64,000 nucleotides of DNA from Arenibacter sp. F26102 (GTDB lineage Bacteria; Bacteroidota; Bacteroidia; Flavobacteriales; Flavobacteriaceae): assembly GCF_023015865.1 (NCBI RefSeq), contig NZ_JALKBC010000013.1, positions 57,115 through 121,114 on the forward strand. Reading direction: 5' to 3'. Of this stretch, positions 1-9,220 are shown piece after piece. The notes below the pieces were generated by a model that saw only the letters and a program-made list of their open reading frames with translations, was not told where the DNA came from and searched no databases. The translations under genes and the position numbers were made by a program. Position 1 is the stretch's first letter, and every line of letters starts with the position of its first letter.

Positions 1-1590
1 TTCATTCTTAAGCCATTGTGAAAATTGTTCCGGACCCAATTCCGTTAAAAGATCCTTTGTACCCTTTGGATAACCTTCGAACTTAGCAAAAGAAGGAACT
101 TTTGGTTTGGAAAAAATATGATCCTTATCCAATTTCTTCACATCGGGATTCCCGTTAACAATAACTTCTCCTAGAAACTCTACCAATTTATTGGCACGGT
201 TCCTTGGCTCCACAAACTTGAAGAGTTCTGGTTCGTTCTTAATAAAATTTACGGTAACCTTGCCTTCCCTAAAAGTAGGATGCTTAAGGATGTTGTCCAA
301 GAAGGCCATATTGGTCTTAACACCACGGATACGGAATTCTGCCAATGCCCTTCGCATTTTTCTGCACGATCCGTCCAAAGTTCTACTGATAGCGGACACC
401 TTGACCAGCATGGAATCGAAAAATGGCGATATGGCCACCCCTTGATAAATACTACCGGCATCTAGCCTAATGCCTAATCCAGAAGCACTTCTATATGTTG
501 TAACAACTCCATAATCCGGCTTAAAATCATTCCCAGGGTCCTCTGTGGTTATTCTACATTGTAATGCATATCCGGTAACCACTACAGAGGCCTGATCTTG
601 GATTTTTATTTGTTTATCGGATAGTTTATATCCCCCTGCTATAAACAGTTGTGCTTTTACCAAGTCGATGTTAGTGATCATTTCGGTCACTGTATGCTCT
701 ACCTGTATCCTTGGGTTTACTTCAATGAAATATATACTTCCATCATCATCCACCAAAAATTCGACCGTTCCAATATTGTTATAGTCTACGGCCTTGCAAA
801 TATCAATGGCATATTTGTATAGATTATCCTTTGTTTCCTGCGGCAGTCCAATGGAAGGAGCAAACTCTATAACCTTCTGATAACGGCGTTGTACGGAACA
901 ATCACGTTCATATAAGTGTACTATGTTGCCATGGGTATCGGCAACGATCTGAATTTCTATATGTTTGGGGTTTTCCACAAATTTTTCGAGGAAAACTGTA
1001 TCATCACCAAATGCGTTCAGGGATTCCCTCTTTGCCTCAGGAAACCCTTTTTTAAGTTCATCCTCCGTACGGATAACCCTCATACCACGCCCGCCACCAC
1101 CGGAGGCAGCTTTAAGCATTAATGGATAACCGATTTCCTTTGCTTCCGAAAGCGCAATATCAATAGTAGTCAAATCCTTATCACTACTTCTTATAATTGG
1201 AATATTGTTGGCTACTGCAACGTCCTTTGCAGTTATCTTATCCCCTAAAGCCTTTAAAACCGATACCTTTGGGCCTACGAAAATAATACCGTTGTCGTCG
1301 CATTTTTGGGCAAATCTGGCATTTTCGGACAAGAAACCATATCCTGGATGTATGGCATCCACATTATTGTCCTTAGCAACCTTGATAAGAGCGTCCATAT
1401 CCAAATAGGGCTTTAAGGGTTCATTGTCCTCCCCTATCTGATAACTTTCATCTGCCTTATAACGGTGCAGGGAATAGCGGTCCTCGTAAGTATATACTCC
1501 TACCGTCTTAATTCCTATTTCTACACATGCCCTAAATATGCGAATGGCAATCTCTCCTCTATTTGCTACTAATACCTTTTTTATTTTCAA
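1..1590 (-). CDS. pyc: Pyruvate carboxylase, N-terminal part (gene runs off the left edge)
   Basis: Carboxylates pyruvate to oxaloacetate using biotin and ATP (anaplerosis, cytoplasm). The 530 codons visible translate without interruption. They begin KIKKVLVANRGEIA, typical of a biotin carboxylase domain, and include the ATP-grasp glycine loop KAASGGGGRGMR and the EVNPRIQVEHTVTE catalytic stretch. After about residue 450 comes the linker that leads to the carboxyltransferase domain, which lies outside the window. Acetyl-CoA carboxylase subunit AccC would end near residue 450, so the continuation favours pyruvate carboxylase. The start is TTG at 1590: an in-frame TAA lies four codons upstream and no ATG is available. 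A good promoter lies 50-80 bp upstream. The biotin ligase gene at 12.6 kb could supply the biotinylation. Confidence 0.9.
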   Translation of the reverse strand, partial: MKIKKVLVANRGEIAIRIFRACVEIGIKTVGVYTYEDRYSLHRYKADESYQIGEDNEPLKPYLDMDALIKVAKDNNVDAIHPGYGFLSENARFAQKCDDNGIIFVGPKVSVLKALGDKITAKDVAVANNIPIIRSSDKDLTTIDIALSEAKEIGYPLMLKAASGGGGRGMRVIRTEDELKKGFPEAKRESLNAFGDDTVFLEKFVENPKHIEIQIVADTHGNIVHLYERDCSVQRRYQKVIEFAPSIGLPQETKDNLYKYAIDICKAVDYNNIGTVEFLVDDDGSIYFIEVNPRIQVEHTVTEMITNIDLVKAQLFIAGGYKLSDKQIKIQDQASVVVTGYALQCRITTEDPGNDFKPDYGVVTTYRSASGLGIRLDAGSIYQGVAISPFFDSMLVKVSAISRTLDGSCRKMRRALAEFRIRGVKTNMAFLDNILKHPTFREGKVTVNFIKNEPELFKFVEPRNRANKLVEFLGEVIVNGNPDVKKLDKDHIFSKPKVPSFAKFEGYPKGTKDLLTELGPEQFSQWLKNE

Positions 1591-1639
1591 CCTATTACGT
1601 TTTTAGAATTACTCAATTTAACATAATTTTACAATTCTA

Positions 1640-1670
1640 CAAACTTAGCATATTAGGGCTAGGTCGCCAA
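1640..1670 (-). promoter_or_regulatory. Bacteroidota-type promoter for pyc
   Basis: On the minus strand there is TTG (1670-1668), a 20-bp spacer, then TAAGTTTG (1647-1640). This fits the Bacteroidota primary sigma consensus TTG/TAnnTTTG. It implies a leader of roughly 40 nt before the TTG start codon of pyc. Confidence 0.65.
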
Positions 1671-1798
1671 TACGTAAAAAGTTTATCTTTCAAGAAATTT
1701 GTTACAAATCAAAATTAAGGGTAAAAAAGTAGTTTATTCGAAACTTGACAATGACCTATTTATGTTCTAACTTTAAAAAAGATAAAAAATAAATACAA

Positions 1799-1927
1799 AT
1801 GGGAAAAGGTGACAAGAAATCCAAAAGAGGCAAAATTGTTAACGGTACTTGGGGCGTTAGGCGCAAAAGAAAAATAAAAAAAAGACCCACAATAGAAGAA
1901 AAGATAAATCCTGGAAAGAAAAAATAA
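1799..1927 (+). CDS. 30S ribosomal protein THX (bTHX)
   Basis: A 42-residue, strongly basic protein beginning MGKGDKKSKRGKIVNGTWGV and ending in a lysine-rich tail. The MGKGDKK(S/T)(K/R)RGKI start and the VRR motif are characteristic of the small THX protein of the 30S subunit, which in Thermus sits in the head of the subunit between rRNA helices. Bacteroidota carry a short version of this kind. It stands alone between the divergent pyc and a convergent lipoprotein gene. Its size puts it below most ORF-length cut-offs, so it is easy to miss. Identification rests on the N-terminal signature and the composition. Confidence 0.85.
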   Translation: MGKGDKKSKRGKIVNGTWGVRRKRKIKKRPTIEEKINPGKKK

Positions 1928-1954
1928 GGGCTGGCCTATAATTCTAAATTCTAG

Positions 1955-2317
1955 CTAATCGACTCTAAAATCCAAAATAACGTTCCCCTCTTCGGATATA
2001 GTAAGCACATAGGTGTAGAACCCATTTTCCAATGGTGTTTCACCTACAAAATCTATAGGCTGTAAAACGTAATTCTCCTCACCAACCTTTATATTTATAT
2101 AAGCATATTCATAAGCAGTTTCATATTCCAAATATCCGGAATATTCGTCTGGAACAATATTTTCATGAACCATTTCCTCACTACCTACTTGCACTAGATC
2201 AAAAGTGACACTGCTTTCATTTGTTATTCTGATATTGACTCCATCCAGATTATCATCCCGATCGGAACAACCAATAAAAATAGCAGCAACCAAAACCAAA
2301 AAAGCAAATCGTTTCAT
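1955..2317 (-). CDS. Small secreted lipoprotein of unknown function
   Basis: 120 residues. The N-terminus MKRFAFLVLVAAIFIGCSDR is a short signal peptide with lipobox FIGC (Cys17), so the mature protein is expected to be lipid-anchored in the envelope. The acidic residues after the Cys (SDRDDNLD) resemble the flavobacterial lipoprotein export signal that sends proteins to the outer surface. The rest is beta-rich, with repeated Tyr/Glu segments (residues about 60-80) and no recognisable catalytic motif. It lies immediately downstream of yaaA on the same strand with a 56-bp gap, so co-transcription is possible. No function can be assigned. Confidence 0.75.
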   Translation of the reverse strand: MKRFAFLVLVAAIFIGCSDRDDNLDGVNIRITNESSVTFDLVQVGSEEMVHENIVPDEYSGYLEYETAYEYAYINIKVGEENYVLQPIDFVGETPLENGFYTYVLTISEEGNVILDFRVD

Positions 2318-2373
2318 TTTAATCTCTATTAAGTAGGACTTATTTGAAATAACGCTTTTTTTTCAAAAATATT

Positions 2374-3135
2374 CTATCGTATAAAAACAGGTTGGTTTTC
2401 CTTTAAAGTATGTTCCTTACTAAACATATATCCATCCATGTTAAACCCTCTAACATCCTCTAAGGTTTTGGCCTCGGTATCCAGAATATACCGTACCATG
2501 GTTCCCCTTGCTTTTTTAGCGAAAAAGCTTATTATCTTTAAATTATCATTCTTCCAATCCTTGAATATTGGAGTAATTACAGGTACTTTAAGCTGCTTTT
2601 CGTCTACTGCACTAAAATATTCATTGCTGGCAAGGTTAAGGAAAAGCTCATTGTCCTCCAATTCTGAATTTAGATTATCCGTAATCTGTTTTTTCCAATA
2701 TTCGTATAAATTCTTTTTACGGCCTATTTTCAATTGCGTTCCCATTTCCAAACGATAGGGCTGCATAAGGTCCAAGGGTTTTAAAACACCGTACAAACCT
2801 GATAATATTCGTAGCTTTTGCTGAAGACCTTCCAACTTTTCCGCTGCAATAGTGTAAGCATCAAGACCTTGATATACATCACCGCTAAAAGCATATATGG
2901 CCGGTCTGGCATTTTCCTCAGTAAAGGGGACTGAAAACTGCTGGTTCCGTTCCCAATTTAGTTCTGCAAGATTGGCCGAAATACCCATTAATTTTGATAA
3001 AGCCTTTGGATTTTTTTTTACCAATACCTTATTCAACTGTTCCGCCTCTTTTAAAAAATAGGGTTGCGAAAATTCCTTAGTAGGCAATTTACTTTCAAAA
3101 TCCAAAGATTTTGCAGGTGATATAACTATTTTCAT
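2374..3135 (-). CDS. yaaA: Peroxide stress protein YaaA (DUF328/UPF0246)
   Basis: 253 residues, full family length. It starts [15 protein letters not shown], the invariant opening of the YaaA family (ISPAKSL), and contains FSGDVYQGL and [15 protein letters not shown], also highly conserved, plus the C-terminal GYxF element. In E. coli YaaA limits Fenton damage by lowering free intracellular iron during peroxide stress and binds DNA through a helix-hairpin-helix-like fold. It is a cytoplasmic protein. It is transcribed leftwards with a lipoprotein gene downstream, and a TATTTTTG -7 element lies 26-33 bp upstream of the start. No oddities. Confidence 0.93.
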   Translation of the reverse strand: MKIVISPAKSLDFESKLPTKEFSQPYFLKEAEQLNKVLVKKNPKALSKLMGISANLAELNWERNQQFSVPFTEENARPAIYAFSGDVYQGLDAYTIAAEKLEGLQQKLRILSGLYGVLKPLDLMQPYRLEMGTQLKIGRKKNLYEYWKKQITDNLNSELEDNELFLNLASNEYFSAVDEKQLKVPVITPIFKDWKNDNLKIISFFAKKARGTMVRYILDTEAKTLEDVRGFNMDGYMFSKEHTLKENQPVFIR

Positions 3136-3160
3136 TATAAGTTCTTATTAAGCATTAGGC

Positions 3161-3168
3161 CAAAAATA
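3161..3168 (-). promoter_or_regulatory. Putative -7 element of yaaA promoter
   Basis: TATTTTTG on the minus strand, matching TAnnTTTG, 26 bp upstream of the yaaA ATG. No clear TTG is seen at the -33 position. Confidence 0.4.
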
Positions 3169-3232
3169 ATGGCTGAACATTAAATTACCTAACCCTTTAA
3201 AATCTTGTTATCAATATTGGTATAAACGAAAA

Positions 3233-4264
3233 CTATTCAGCTTGACTGCGCTTAGAGTATTGCTTCCATTTTTCAATACAGCTGGCCATATCCTCAGGGA
3301 TTTCGGAATCGAACCGCATAAATTTTCCTGAAACAGGATGCACAAACCCCAAGGTCTTTGCATGAAGGGCCTGCCTTGGTAAAATTTTAAAGGCGTTATC
3401 TACAAATTGCTTGTATTTTGTAAAAGTAGTCCCCTTTAAGACTTTTTCACCCCCATATCGCTCATCATTGAACAGTGTATGTCCAATATGCTTTAAATGC
3501 ACTCTAATTTGATGAGTTCTCCCGGTTTCCAGTGTACAGGCTAGCATGGTTACATATCCAAGGCGTTCCAAAACCTTATAATGGGTAACCGCCTCCTTGC
3601 CCTGCTCCCCTTCAGGGAAAACCTGCATCTGCAATCTGTTTTTAGGATTGCGACCTATATGTCCTTCAATAGTTCCCGTATCCTCCTCCACATTTCCCCA
3701 TACTAGAGCTATATACTCTCGTTCGCTTGATTTATCAAAAAACTGTTTAGCCAAATGTGTCATAGCAGCTTCGGTCTTGGCCACCACCAATAGACCGGAA
3801 GTATCCTTATCTATTCTATGTACAAGGCCTGGACGTTCATCACTGTTTTTTGGCAAATTGTCAACATGGTAGATCAATGCATTGATCAAGGTTCCGGAAT
3901 AGTTGCCATGTCCAGGATGCACCACCATCCCTGCCGGCTTATTCACCACCAAAAGCACATCATCCTCATAGACAATATCCAAGGGTATGTTTTCCGGTGT
4001 CAATAAATTTTCGTGTGGTGGATGGGCAAACATGACCCGTATATGATCCCCGGCCTTTACTTTGTAATTTTGCTTAACAGTAGCCCCATTTACCCAAACA
4101 TTGCCATCTTTTGCGGCCTGTTGAATTTTATTTCGCGTAGCGTTTTCAATGAAATTCATTAAAAACTTATCGATCCTTAATGGGTCTTGGCCTTTAGAAG
4201 CAGTAAAACTATGATGCTCAAAAAGTTCCTCCTCATTTAATTCAAACTCATCCTGTGCTTCCAT
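3233..4264 (-). CDS. rluD: RluA/RluD-family 23S rRNA pseudouridine synthase
   Basis: Converts specific uridines in 23S rRNA to pseudouridine. 343 residues: an N-terminal S4 RNA-binding domain (about residues 25-90) followed by the RluA-type catalytic domain. It carries the family signature HRIDKDTSGLLVVAK, whose Asp is the catalytic nucleophile, and RTHQIRVHLKHIGHTL near residue 250. The S4 domain and length point to RluD rather than RluA or RluC, although the exact target uridines cannot be read from sequence. The gene follows the PASTA protein with only 2 bp between stop and start, so the two are probably translated from one mRNA. Confidence 0.9.
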   Translation of the reverse strand: MEAQDEFELNEEELFEHHSFTASKGQDPLRIDKFLMNFIENATRNKIQQAAKDGNVWVNGATVKQNYKVKAGDHIRVMFAHPPHENLLTPENIPLDIVYEDDVLLVVNKPAGMVVHPGHGNYSGTLINALIYHVDNLPKNSDERPGLVHRIDKDTSGLLVVAKTEAAMTHLAKQFFDKSSEREYIALVWGNVEEDTGTIEGHIGRNPKNRLQMQVFPEGEQGKEAVTHYKVLERLGYVTMLACTLETGRTHQIRVHLKHIGHTLFNDERYGGEKVLKGTTFTKYKQFVDNAFKILPRQALHAKTLGFVHPVSGKFMRFDSEIPEDMASCIEKWKQYSKRSQAE

Positions 4265-4266
4265 AA

Positions 4267-4854
4267 TTATTCGGACTCTGCCTTAACTTCTGCTCTTGCG
4301 GTAATATTACCATTGCCACAAATCAATTCAATCTTCGATGTTTTGGGCAACTTGTCACCTGGGACAATGTATTTTCCTTTGTACTTTATATTATATACCA
4401 TATCCTTTCCCAATTCGTCCACATAAGTAACACGTTCCACCTCCAAACCAACAGCTTTGAGCATAGAACTTGCATTCCTTTGGGTTACCTGAATAATATT
4501 GGGAATAGTGACTTTTTTATAACCAGAGGGATTAACGGTAATATAAATTTTCCTGCTCTCCTTCACTTTACTACCTGCACGAGGTGTCTGGTCTATAATG
4601 GAAAACCTCGGATAGGTCGGATTATAATTAGCCGAATCCAGTACCTCATAACGCAATTTTGATTGATCGATTATTGACCTCATCTCCGTAACCGACAATT
4701 TGGATAAATCGGGTACCTCAACAAACTTACCGTGATTGGTGGTGGTCTTAAGCCATTGCATTGCACCAATAACCAACAATACCGAAACTACCAGCGCCAA
4801 TACCAACTGAATCAAAAAAGATTTACTCGTTAAAAACCTAAAAAAATTTCGCAT
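4267..4854 (-). CDS. Membrane-anchored PASTA-domain protein
   Basis: 195 residues. A short cytoplasmic N-terminus is followed by one transmembrane helix (about residues 14-33, LIQLVLALVVSVLLVIGAMQ). After it come tandem PASTA-type repeats with the usual VPDL..., IDQTPRAGSKV and IPNIIQVTQRNA patterns. PASTA modules bind peptidoglycan fragments or beta-lactams in kinases and penicillin-binding proteins. This protein has no kinase or transpeptidase domain, so it is a stand-alone envelope PASTA protein, common in Flavobacteriia directly before rluD. The divergent neighbour is ddl (D-Ala-D-Ala ligase), which fits a cell-wall theme. Confidence 0.85.
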   Translation of the reverse strand: MRNFFRFLTSKSFLIQLVLALVVSVLLVIGAMQWLKTTTNHGKFVEVPDLSKLSVTEMRSIIDQSKLRYEVLDSANYNPTYPRFSIIDQTPRAGSKVKESRKIYITVNPSGYKKVTIPNIIQVTQRNASSMLKAVGLEVERVTYVDELGKDMVYNIKYKGKYIVPGDKLPKTSKIELICGNGNITARAEVKAESE

Positions 4855-4873
4855 AGTATATTTTCTTGTGTCG

Positions 4874-4881
4874 CAAAGATA
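4874..4881 (-). promoter_or_regulatory. Putative -7 element for the PASTA-rluD operon
   Basis: TATCTTTG on the minus strand, a perfect match to TAnnTTTG, about 20 bp upstream of the PASTA-protein ATG. No convincing -33 TTG is present. Confidence 0.5.
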
Positions 4882-5056
4882 GAAAACCGAACGCTTTTTC
4901 TTTACTTTGAATGCATGATATTTGTTTATTGGTTTTGGCGGGCAGATTGCTTTTAAAATACACCCTTAAAATTAGGGCTATTCTTTAAAAATTCTTGCGC
5001 ACCAAATACTTAAATAACGTTCAAAATGACCAAGTATTAAAAATTAGATTTAACGA

Positions 5057-6031
5057 ATGAAAAAAAATATTGCAATTATAATGGGCGGCTACTCTAGTGA
5101 GTATAAGATTTCCTTAATAAGCGGAGGTGTAGTTTATGACTATCTGGACAAGGAAAAATTCAACGCCTACAGAATCCATATTTTTAAAGACAAATGGGTC
5201 TATGTAGACAACAACCAGAAGGAATTTAATGTTAACAGGCATGATTTCACTGTACCCCTGGCCACCGAAATTTTAAAATTTGATTGCGTATTCAACGCCA
5301 TTCATGGCACTCCCGGTGAGGATGGCCTAATGCAGGCCTATTTACAGCTTATTGGAATTCCACAAACTTCCTGCGACTATTACCAGGCCGCATTAACCTT
5401 TAACAAACGCGACCTATTAAGTGTTTTAAAACCCTACGGGATAAAATCTGCTCCCTCATATTACATGAATTTGGGCGACCCCGTTAACGAAGATGCTATA
5501 ATAGAAAAAGTAGGTTTACCCTGTTTTGTAAAAGCCAATAAAGCTGGTAGCAGTTTTGGTATATCCAAAGTCTATAAGAAAGAAGAGTTACTAAAGGCCA
5601 TTGAGAATGCATTTCAGGAAGACAATGAAATACTTATAGAATCTTTTTTAAATGGAACCGAAGTTTCTGTTGGAGTGATCGGATACAAGGGTGAGACCAA
5701 AGTGCTGCCCATCACAGAAATAGTATCTGAGAACGACTTCTTTGATTACGAAGCCAAATACGAAGGAAAATCCCAAGAAATAACACCGGCAAGAATAACC
5801 AAAGACCAAGAAGAAAAAGTGACTGAAATTGCAAAAAGGGCTTATGAAGTTCTAAAAATGAAAGGGTTTTCAAGAAGTGAATTCATTTTTGTGAATGATG
5901 AACCTTTTATGTTGGAAATGAATACCACCCCTGGACTTACTACAGAAAGTATTTTACCCCAGCAGGCCAAAATAGCAGGCCTTTCCCTTTCAGAACTCTT
6001 TGAAAGTGCCATTTGGGAAGCATTGGGATAA
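5057..6031 (+). CDS. ddl: D-alanine--D-alanine ligase
   Basis: Joins two D-alanines with ATP to give the dipeptide that ends the peptidoglycan stem (cytoplasm). 324 residues. The N-terminal Rossmann-like part starts IAIIMGGYSSEYKISL, the family's GG-x-S-x-E motif. HGTPGEDGLMQAYLQ follows near residue 98. The ATP-grasp part has KANKAGSSFGI, and the metal-binding end reads FMLEMNTTPGLT. The length is normal for Ddl. It is followed after 113 bp by coaD on the same strand. The divergent PASTA protein is also envelope-related. Confidence 0.95.
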   Translation: MKKNIAIIMGGYSSEYKISLISGGVVYDYLDKEKFNAYRIHIFKDKWVYVDNNQKEFNVNRHDFTVPLATEILKFDCVFNAIHGTPGEDGLMQAYLQLIGIPQTSCDYYQAALTFNKRDLLSVLKPYGIKSAPSYYMNLGDPVNEDAIIEKVGLPCFVKANKAGSSFGISKVYKKEELLKAIENAFQEDNEILIESFLNGTEVSVGVIGYKGETKVLPITEIVSENDFFDYEAKYEGKSQEITPARITKDQEEKVTEIAKRAYEVLKMKGFSRSEFIFVNDEPFMLEMNTTPGLTTESILPQQAKIAGLSLSELFESAIWEALG

Positions 6032-6144
6032 ATTAAGTAATTTTAAAAACCATACCCACCAAAAAATAACGGGTATATATACCAACGACCTTTTTTCCAT
6101 CGCATTTACGGCAATAGAGCAAGGTCAACCTTAATAGTGTAAGA

Positions 6145-6603
6145 ATGAAAAAACGCGCCATCTTTCCGGGTTCCTTTGATCCATTGACCCTTGGACATTA
6201 CGATATAATAAAAAGAGGAATCACTCTTTTTGATGAAATCATCATTGCCATTGGCGTTAACACAGATAAACAATATATGTTTTCCCTGGAGGAGCGTAAA
6301 AAATTTATATCCGTGGCCTTTAAGGATGAACCGCAAATAACAGTTCTCACCTATCAGGGATTAACCGTGGACTTTTGCAAAAAAGTAAATGCCGGATTTA
6401 TCCTAAGAGGCCTTAGAAACCCAGGGGATTTCGAATTTGAAAAGGCAATAGCACATACCAATCGAAAGCTTTCCGAAATAGAAACCGTTTTCTTGCTGAC
6501 CTCTTCCGGCAAATCTTACATTAGTTCCTCCATTGTTAGGGATGTCATAAGAAATGGTGGCGACTACACTGGTTTGGTACCAGATTCGGTTAGAACAAAA
6601 TAG
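6145..6603 (+). CDS. coaD: Pantetheine-phosphate adenylyltransferase
   Basis: Transfers AMP from ATP to 4'-phosphopantetheine, giving dephospho-CoA, the penultimate step of coenzyme A synthesis. 152 residues, normal length. The nucleotidyltransferase T/HxGH motif appears in AIFPGSFDPLTLGHYDII (GSFDPLTLGH). The second signature is SSGKSYISSSIVRD, corresponding to the usual S-S-x-x-R element. GFILRGLRNPGDFEFE is also diagnostic. It lies downstream of ddl in the same direction and could share its transcript. Confidence 0.95.
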   Translation: MKKRAIFPGSFDPLTLGHYDIIKRGITLFDEIIIAIGVNTDKQYMFSLEERKKFISVAFKDEPQITVLTYQGLTVDFCKKVNAGFILRGLRNPGDFEFEKAIAHTNRKLSEIETVFLLTSSGKSYISSSIVRDVIRNGGDYTGLVPDSVRTK

Positions 6604-6822
6604 AAAAATTCTATAGTTTAGGATTCACAAAAATTTATGTGTTTATGTTAGATTATCAAGAAATTCTGTGGACCAAGGACTACAGTATCTCTGGCTATCG
6701 CAGTCTTAAATTCAATTGAATTTCATAGAAAAAATCTTTATTTTAACGATACACCACTAATTTTGTCCAATTCACAACAATCTATTCGCAAGTTTATATA
6801 ATCACACTACTATTGTAGGAAA

Positions 6823-8682
6823 ATGCGACAGATGATTATGAAGACCCCCATTGTATCCAACCAATTCCTGATAAAGCAGCTGCCAAAGCCTACTGCTTTT
6901 ATCAATAAGGAATTCAAGGTTGTTCTCGCGTCTGATAAGTGGGCTGAAGATTTTAATTTTCAGGGTAAAGATTATATTGGAAAATCCATATATGAATTGT
7001 TTAAAAATGTAAGCAATAAATGGACAGAAACTTTACTTGCTTGTTTCGATGGCAAATTTCCCGAGTCGGGCACAGATGTTTATTTGGACAACAGTTCCAA
7101 AGAAAAATGGTTCCAGTGGAACAACATACCGTGGTACGATGAACAGGAAAACATAATTGGCGCCATTATTCAAACCGAGGATGTTACCGATCGTGTTAAA
7201 AACGAATTAAGAATAGAGAAACTCGAATTCCTTCAAAAAGCAACAGGTGAGCATGGTAAAATAGGCAACTGGGAATACCATAAGCAACAAGATAAATTCA
7301 TTTGCTGTGGCATGATAAGGCGTATTTTCGAAGTCGACGATGATTATGAAATAGATATAGATAATTCCGTTAATTTTTACAAGGCAGGCTATAGCAGAAA
7401 TACTATTTCCATGGCCATTTTTTCGGCGCGGGAGAAAAAAACTTCCTGGAACGAAAAATTGCAGATCGTTACCGCCAAAGGAAATGAAAAATGGGTAAAT
7501 GTTTCCGGAAAGCCCTTATACAAGAGTGGCGAATACGTTGGACTTATAGGAATTGTTCAAGACATAACGGATTTTGTTCAGAAAGAACAAAAAACCAAAG
7601 ACAATGAGCACCTCCTAAAAACGCTAATCAATAACCTGCCATTACAGATTTATATTAAGGATACACAATCAAAAAAATTATTGGCCAACAAATCTGAATT
7701 GGAGTTTTTAGGAATAGAAAGTGAGAACGACATTATAGGTAAGGATGATTTTGACCTATATGACAAGCCCACGGCGCAAAAATTTCGGGATGAAGATGTA
7801 GAAGTGATGATCTCCCAAAACCCTATGTTGAACAAGGAACTAACACGTACCAACCCGGACGGCTCAGTTATTACCTTTCTCTCTTCCAAGATCCCATTAA
7901 AGGGAGATAATGGCGAAGTTACCGGTCTTGTTGGTATTAGCATGGATATTTCGGAGCAAAAACAAAAGGAAAAGGAGCTAAAAAGCCTTATTTCCGTTAC
8001 CTCTTCCCAAAATAAAAAACTAATAAATTTTGCCCATATAGTCTCCCATAACTTAAGGTCCCATTCTGCCAATTTTGCAATGTTATTGGACTTCTTGGCC
8101 AGCGAGGAAGATGAAAAGGAAAAATTAAGAATTATGGATATGCTAACCGATTCTTCAAAGAATCTAATGGACACCCTTCATAATCTAAATGATATTGTGG
8201 CCATTAATACAGAGTCCAACATTATCAAGAAAGAGGTAAACGTCAATAAAAAAGTAAATGGTGTACTAAAGAAACTTAAAACACAGCTAGACAGGAACAA
8301 GGCCACAGTCATAAGCGAAATATCCGATGACGTAAAAATAAATGTCGTTCCGGCCTACTTGCAGAACATCTTGACAAATATAATTACCAATGCACTAAAA
8401 TATAAGAAACCGGATGTTGACCCGATTATAAAATTAAGCTTGAATTATGTTCAAAATTATACTGTATTAAGTATTGAGGATAATGGTTTAGGGTTGGATT
8501 TAAAAAAATACGGAACCAAGTTATTTGGAATGTACAAAACCTTTCATGGGAATGCCGATGCCAAAGGATTGGGACTGTACATTACAAAAAATCAGATAGA
8601 AGCCATGCATGGCAAAATAAATGCCAGCAGTCAGGTTGGTATTGGAAGTACTTTTAATTTATACTTTAATGAAAAAAATTAA
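6823..8682 (+). CDS. Multi-PAS sensor histidine kinase
   Basis: 619 residues, no transmembrane segment visible, so probably cytoplasmic. PAS-like modules occupy roughly residues 15-120, 140-250 and 262-385; the latter two are followed by linker motifs typical of PAC segments (GIVQDITDF, GISMDISEQ). The dimerisation helix carries the phospho-acceptor His at about residue 408 in IVSHNLRSHSANF, the HNLRS variant common in Bacteroidota. The HATPase domain follows, with N-box NIITNALKYKK (about 520), G1 box IEDNGLGLD and G2 box AKGLGLYITK. The ligand of the PAS domains is unknown. The stop overlaps the start of a response-regulator gene by 14 bp, so the two form a translationally coupled two-component pair. 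Confidence 0.9.
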   Translation: MRQMIMKTPIVSNQFLIKQLPKPTAFINKEFKVVLASDKWAEDFNFQGKDYIGKSIYELFKNVSNKWTETLLACFDGKFPESGTDVYLDNSSKEKWFQWNNIPWYDEQENIIGAIIQTEDVTDRVKNELRIEKLEFLQKATGEHGKIGNWEYHKQQDKFICCGMIRRIFEVDDDYEIDIDNSVNFYKAGYSRNTISMAIFSAREKKTSWNEKLQIVTAKGNEKWVNVSGKPLYKSGEYVGLIGIVQDITDFVQKEQKTKDNEHLLKTLINNLPLQIYIKDTQSKKLLANKSELEFLGIESENDIIGKDDFDLYDKPTAQKFRDEDVEVMISQNPMLNKELTRTNPDGSVITFLSSKIPLKGDNGEVTGLVGISMDISEQKQKEKELKSLISVTSSQNKKLINFAHIVSHNLRSHSANFAMLLDFLASEEDEKEKLRIMDMLTDSSKNLMDTLHNLNDIVAINTESNIIKKEVNVNKKVNGVLKKLKTQLDRNKATVISEISDDVKINVVPAYLQNILTNIITNALKYKKPDVDPIIKLSLNYVQNYTVLSIEDNGLGLDLKKYGTKLFGMYKTFHGNADAKGLGLYITKNQIEAMHGKINASSQVGIGSTFNLYFNEKN

Positions 8683-9079
8683 TTCAATTTTCATTGTGGA
8701 TGATGACCCGATAACGGTTTATGGAATTAAAAAAATATTGAATTCCGTAGCCACTTGCGATGCCATTTTTGAATTTAAAAATGGACAAATGGCCATTGAT
8801 GGTATAAAGAAAATGATTATCGAAAAATCAGATCTTCCCGAATTAATTTTTTTGGATATTAACATGCCCATAATGGATGGATGGGAATTTTTGGACGCGT
8901 TTATAAAATTACCTCTAAAAAAAAGCATCAACATAAATATAGTAACGTCCTCCATTGACCAAAATGACAAAGATAAGGCTGAAAATTTCAAGTCATTGAC
9001 ACACCATAGCATCATATTCAATAGCAAACCCATTCGAAGATCCGAAATAGAAGAAATTACTACTGCCATTTCAATTTAA
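8669..9079 (+). CDS. Single-domain response regulator
   Basis: 136 residues from the ATG at 8669; the reading frame is open further upstream inside the kinase gene, but MKKINSIFIVDDDPITVYG is the natural start of a receiver domain. Acidic pocket VDDDP, phospho-acceptor Asp at about residue 62 in LIFLDINMPIMDGWEF, conserved Thr/Ser in NIVTSSI and Lys in NSKPI are all present. There is no output domain, so it probably acts by protein-protein contact, like CheY or Spo0F. It overlaps the kinase gene by 14 bp and is its likely partner. Confidence 0.9.
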   Translation: MKKINSIFIVDDDPITVYGIKKILNSVATCDAIFEFKNGQMAIDGIKKMIIEKSDLPELIFLDINMPIMDGWEFLDAFIKLPLKKSININIVTSSIDQNDKDKAENFKSLTHHSIIFNSKPIRRSEIEEITTAISI

Positions 9080-9094
9080 TACCCAAGTTTTAGC

Positions 9095-9102
9095 TAACTT
9101 TG
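9095..9102 (+). promoter_or_regulatory. Putative -7 element upstream of the M14 peptidase
   Basis: TAACTTTG matches TAnnTTTG exactly. It lies about 120 bp before the ATG, implying a leader of about 110 nt. No clear -33 TTG is seen. Confidence 0.4.
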
Positions 9103-9220
9103 AGTTTTTGAGAATTAATTTGGGGCGTATTTCAACACAATTAACTCCAAACACACCCTAATTTTCCAATAAACGGCAAAGCAGCTTTTTTTTGAGTATT
9201 AAATAAAATTTTAATGTAGC

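Noticed and set aside
6072..6083. 12-bp palindrome GGTATATATACC between ddl and coaD as an operator
   Set aside because: A simple alternating TA core in A+T-rich DNA; no second copy seen in the window.
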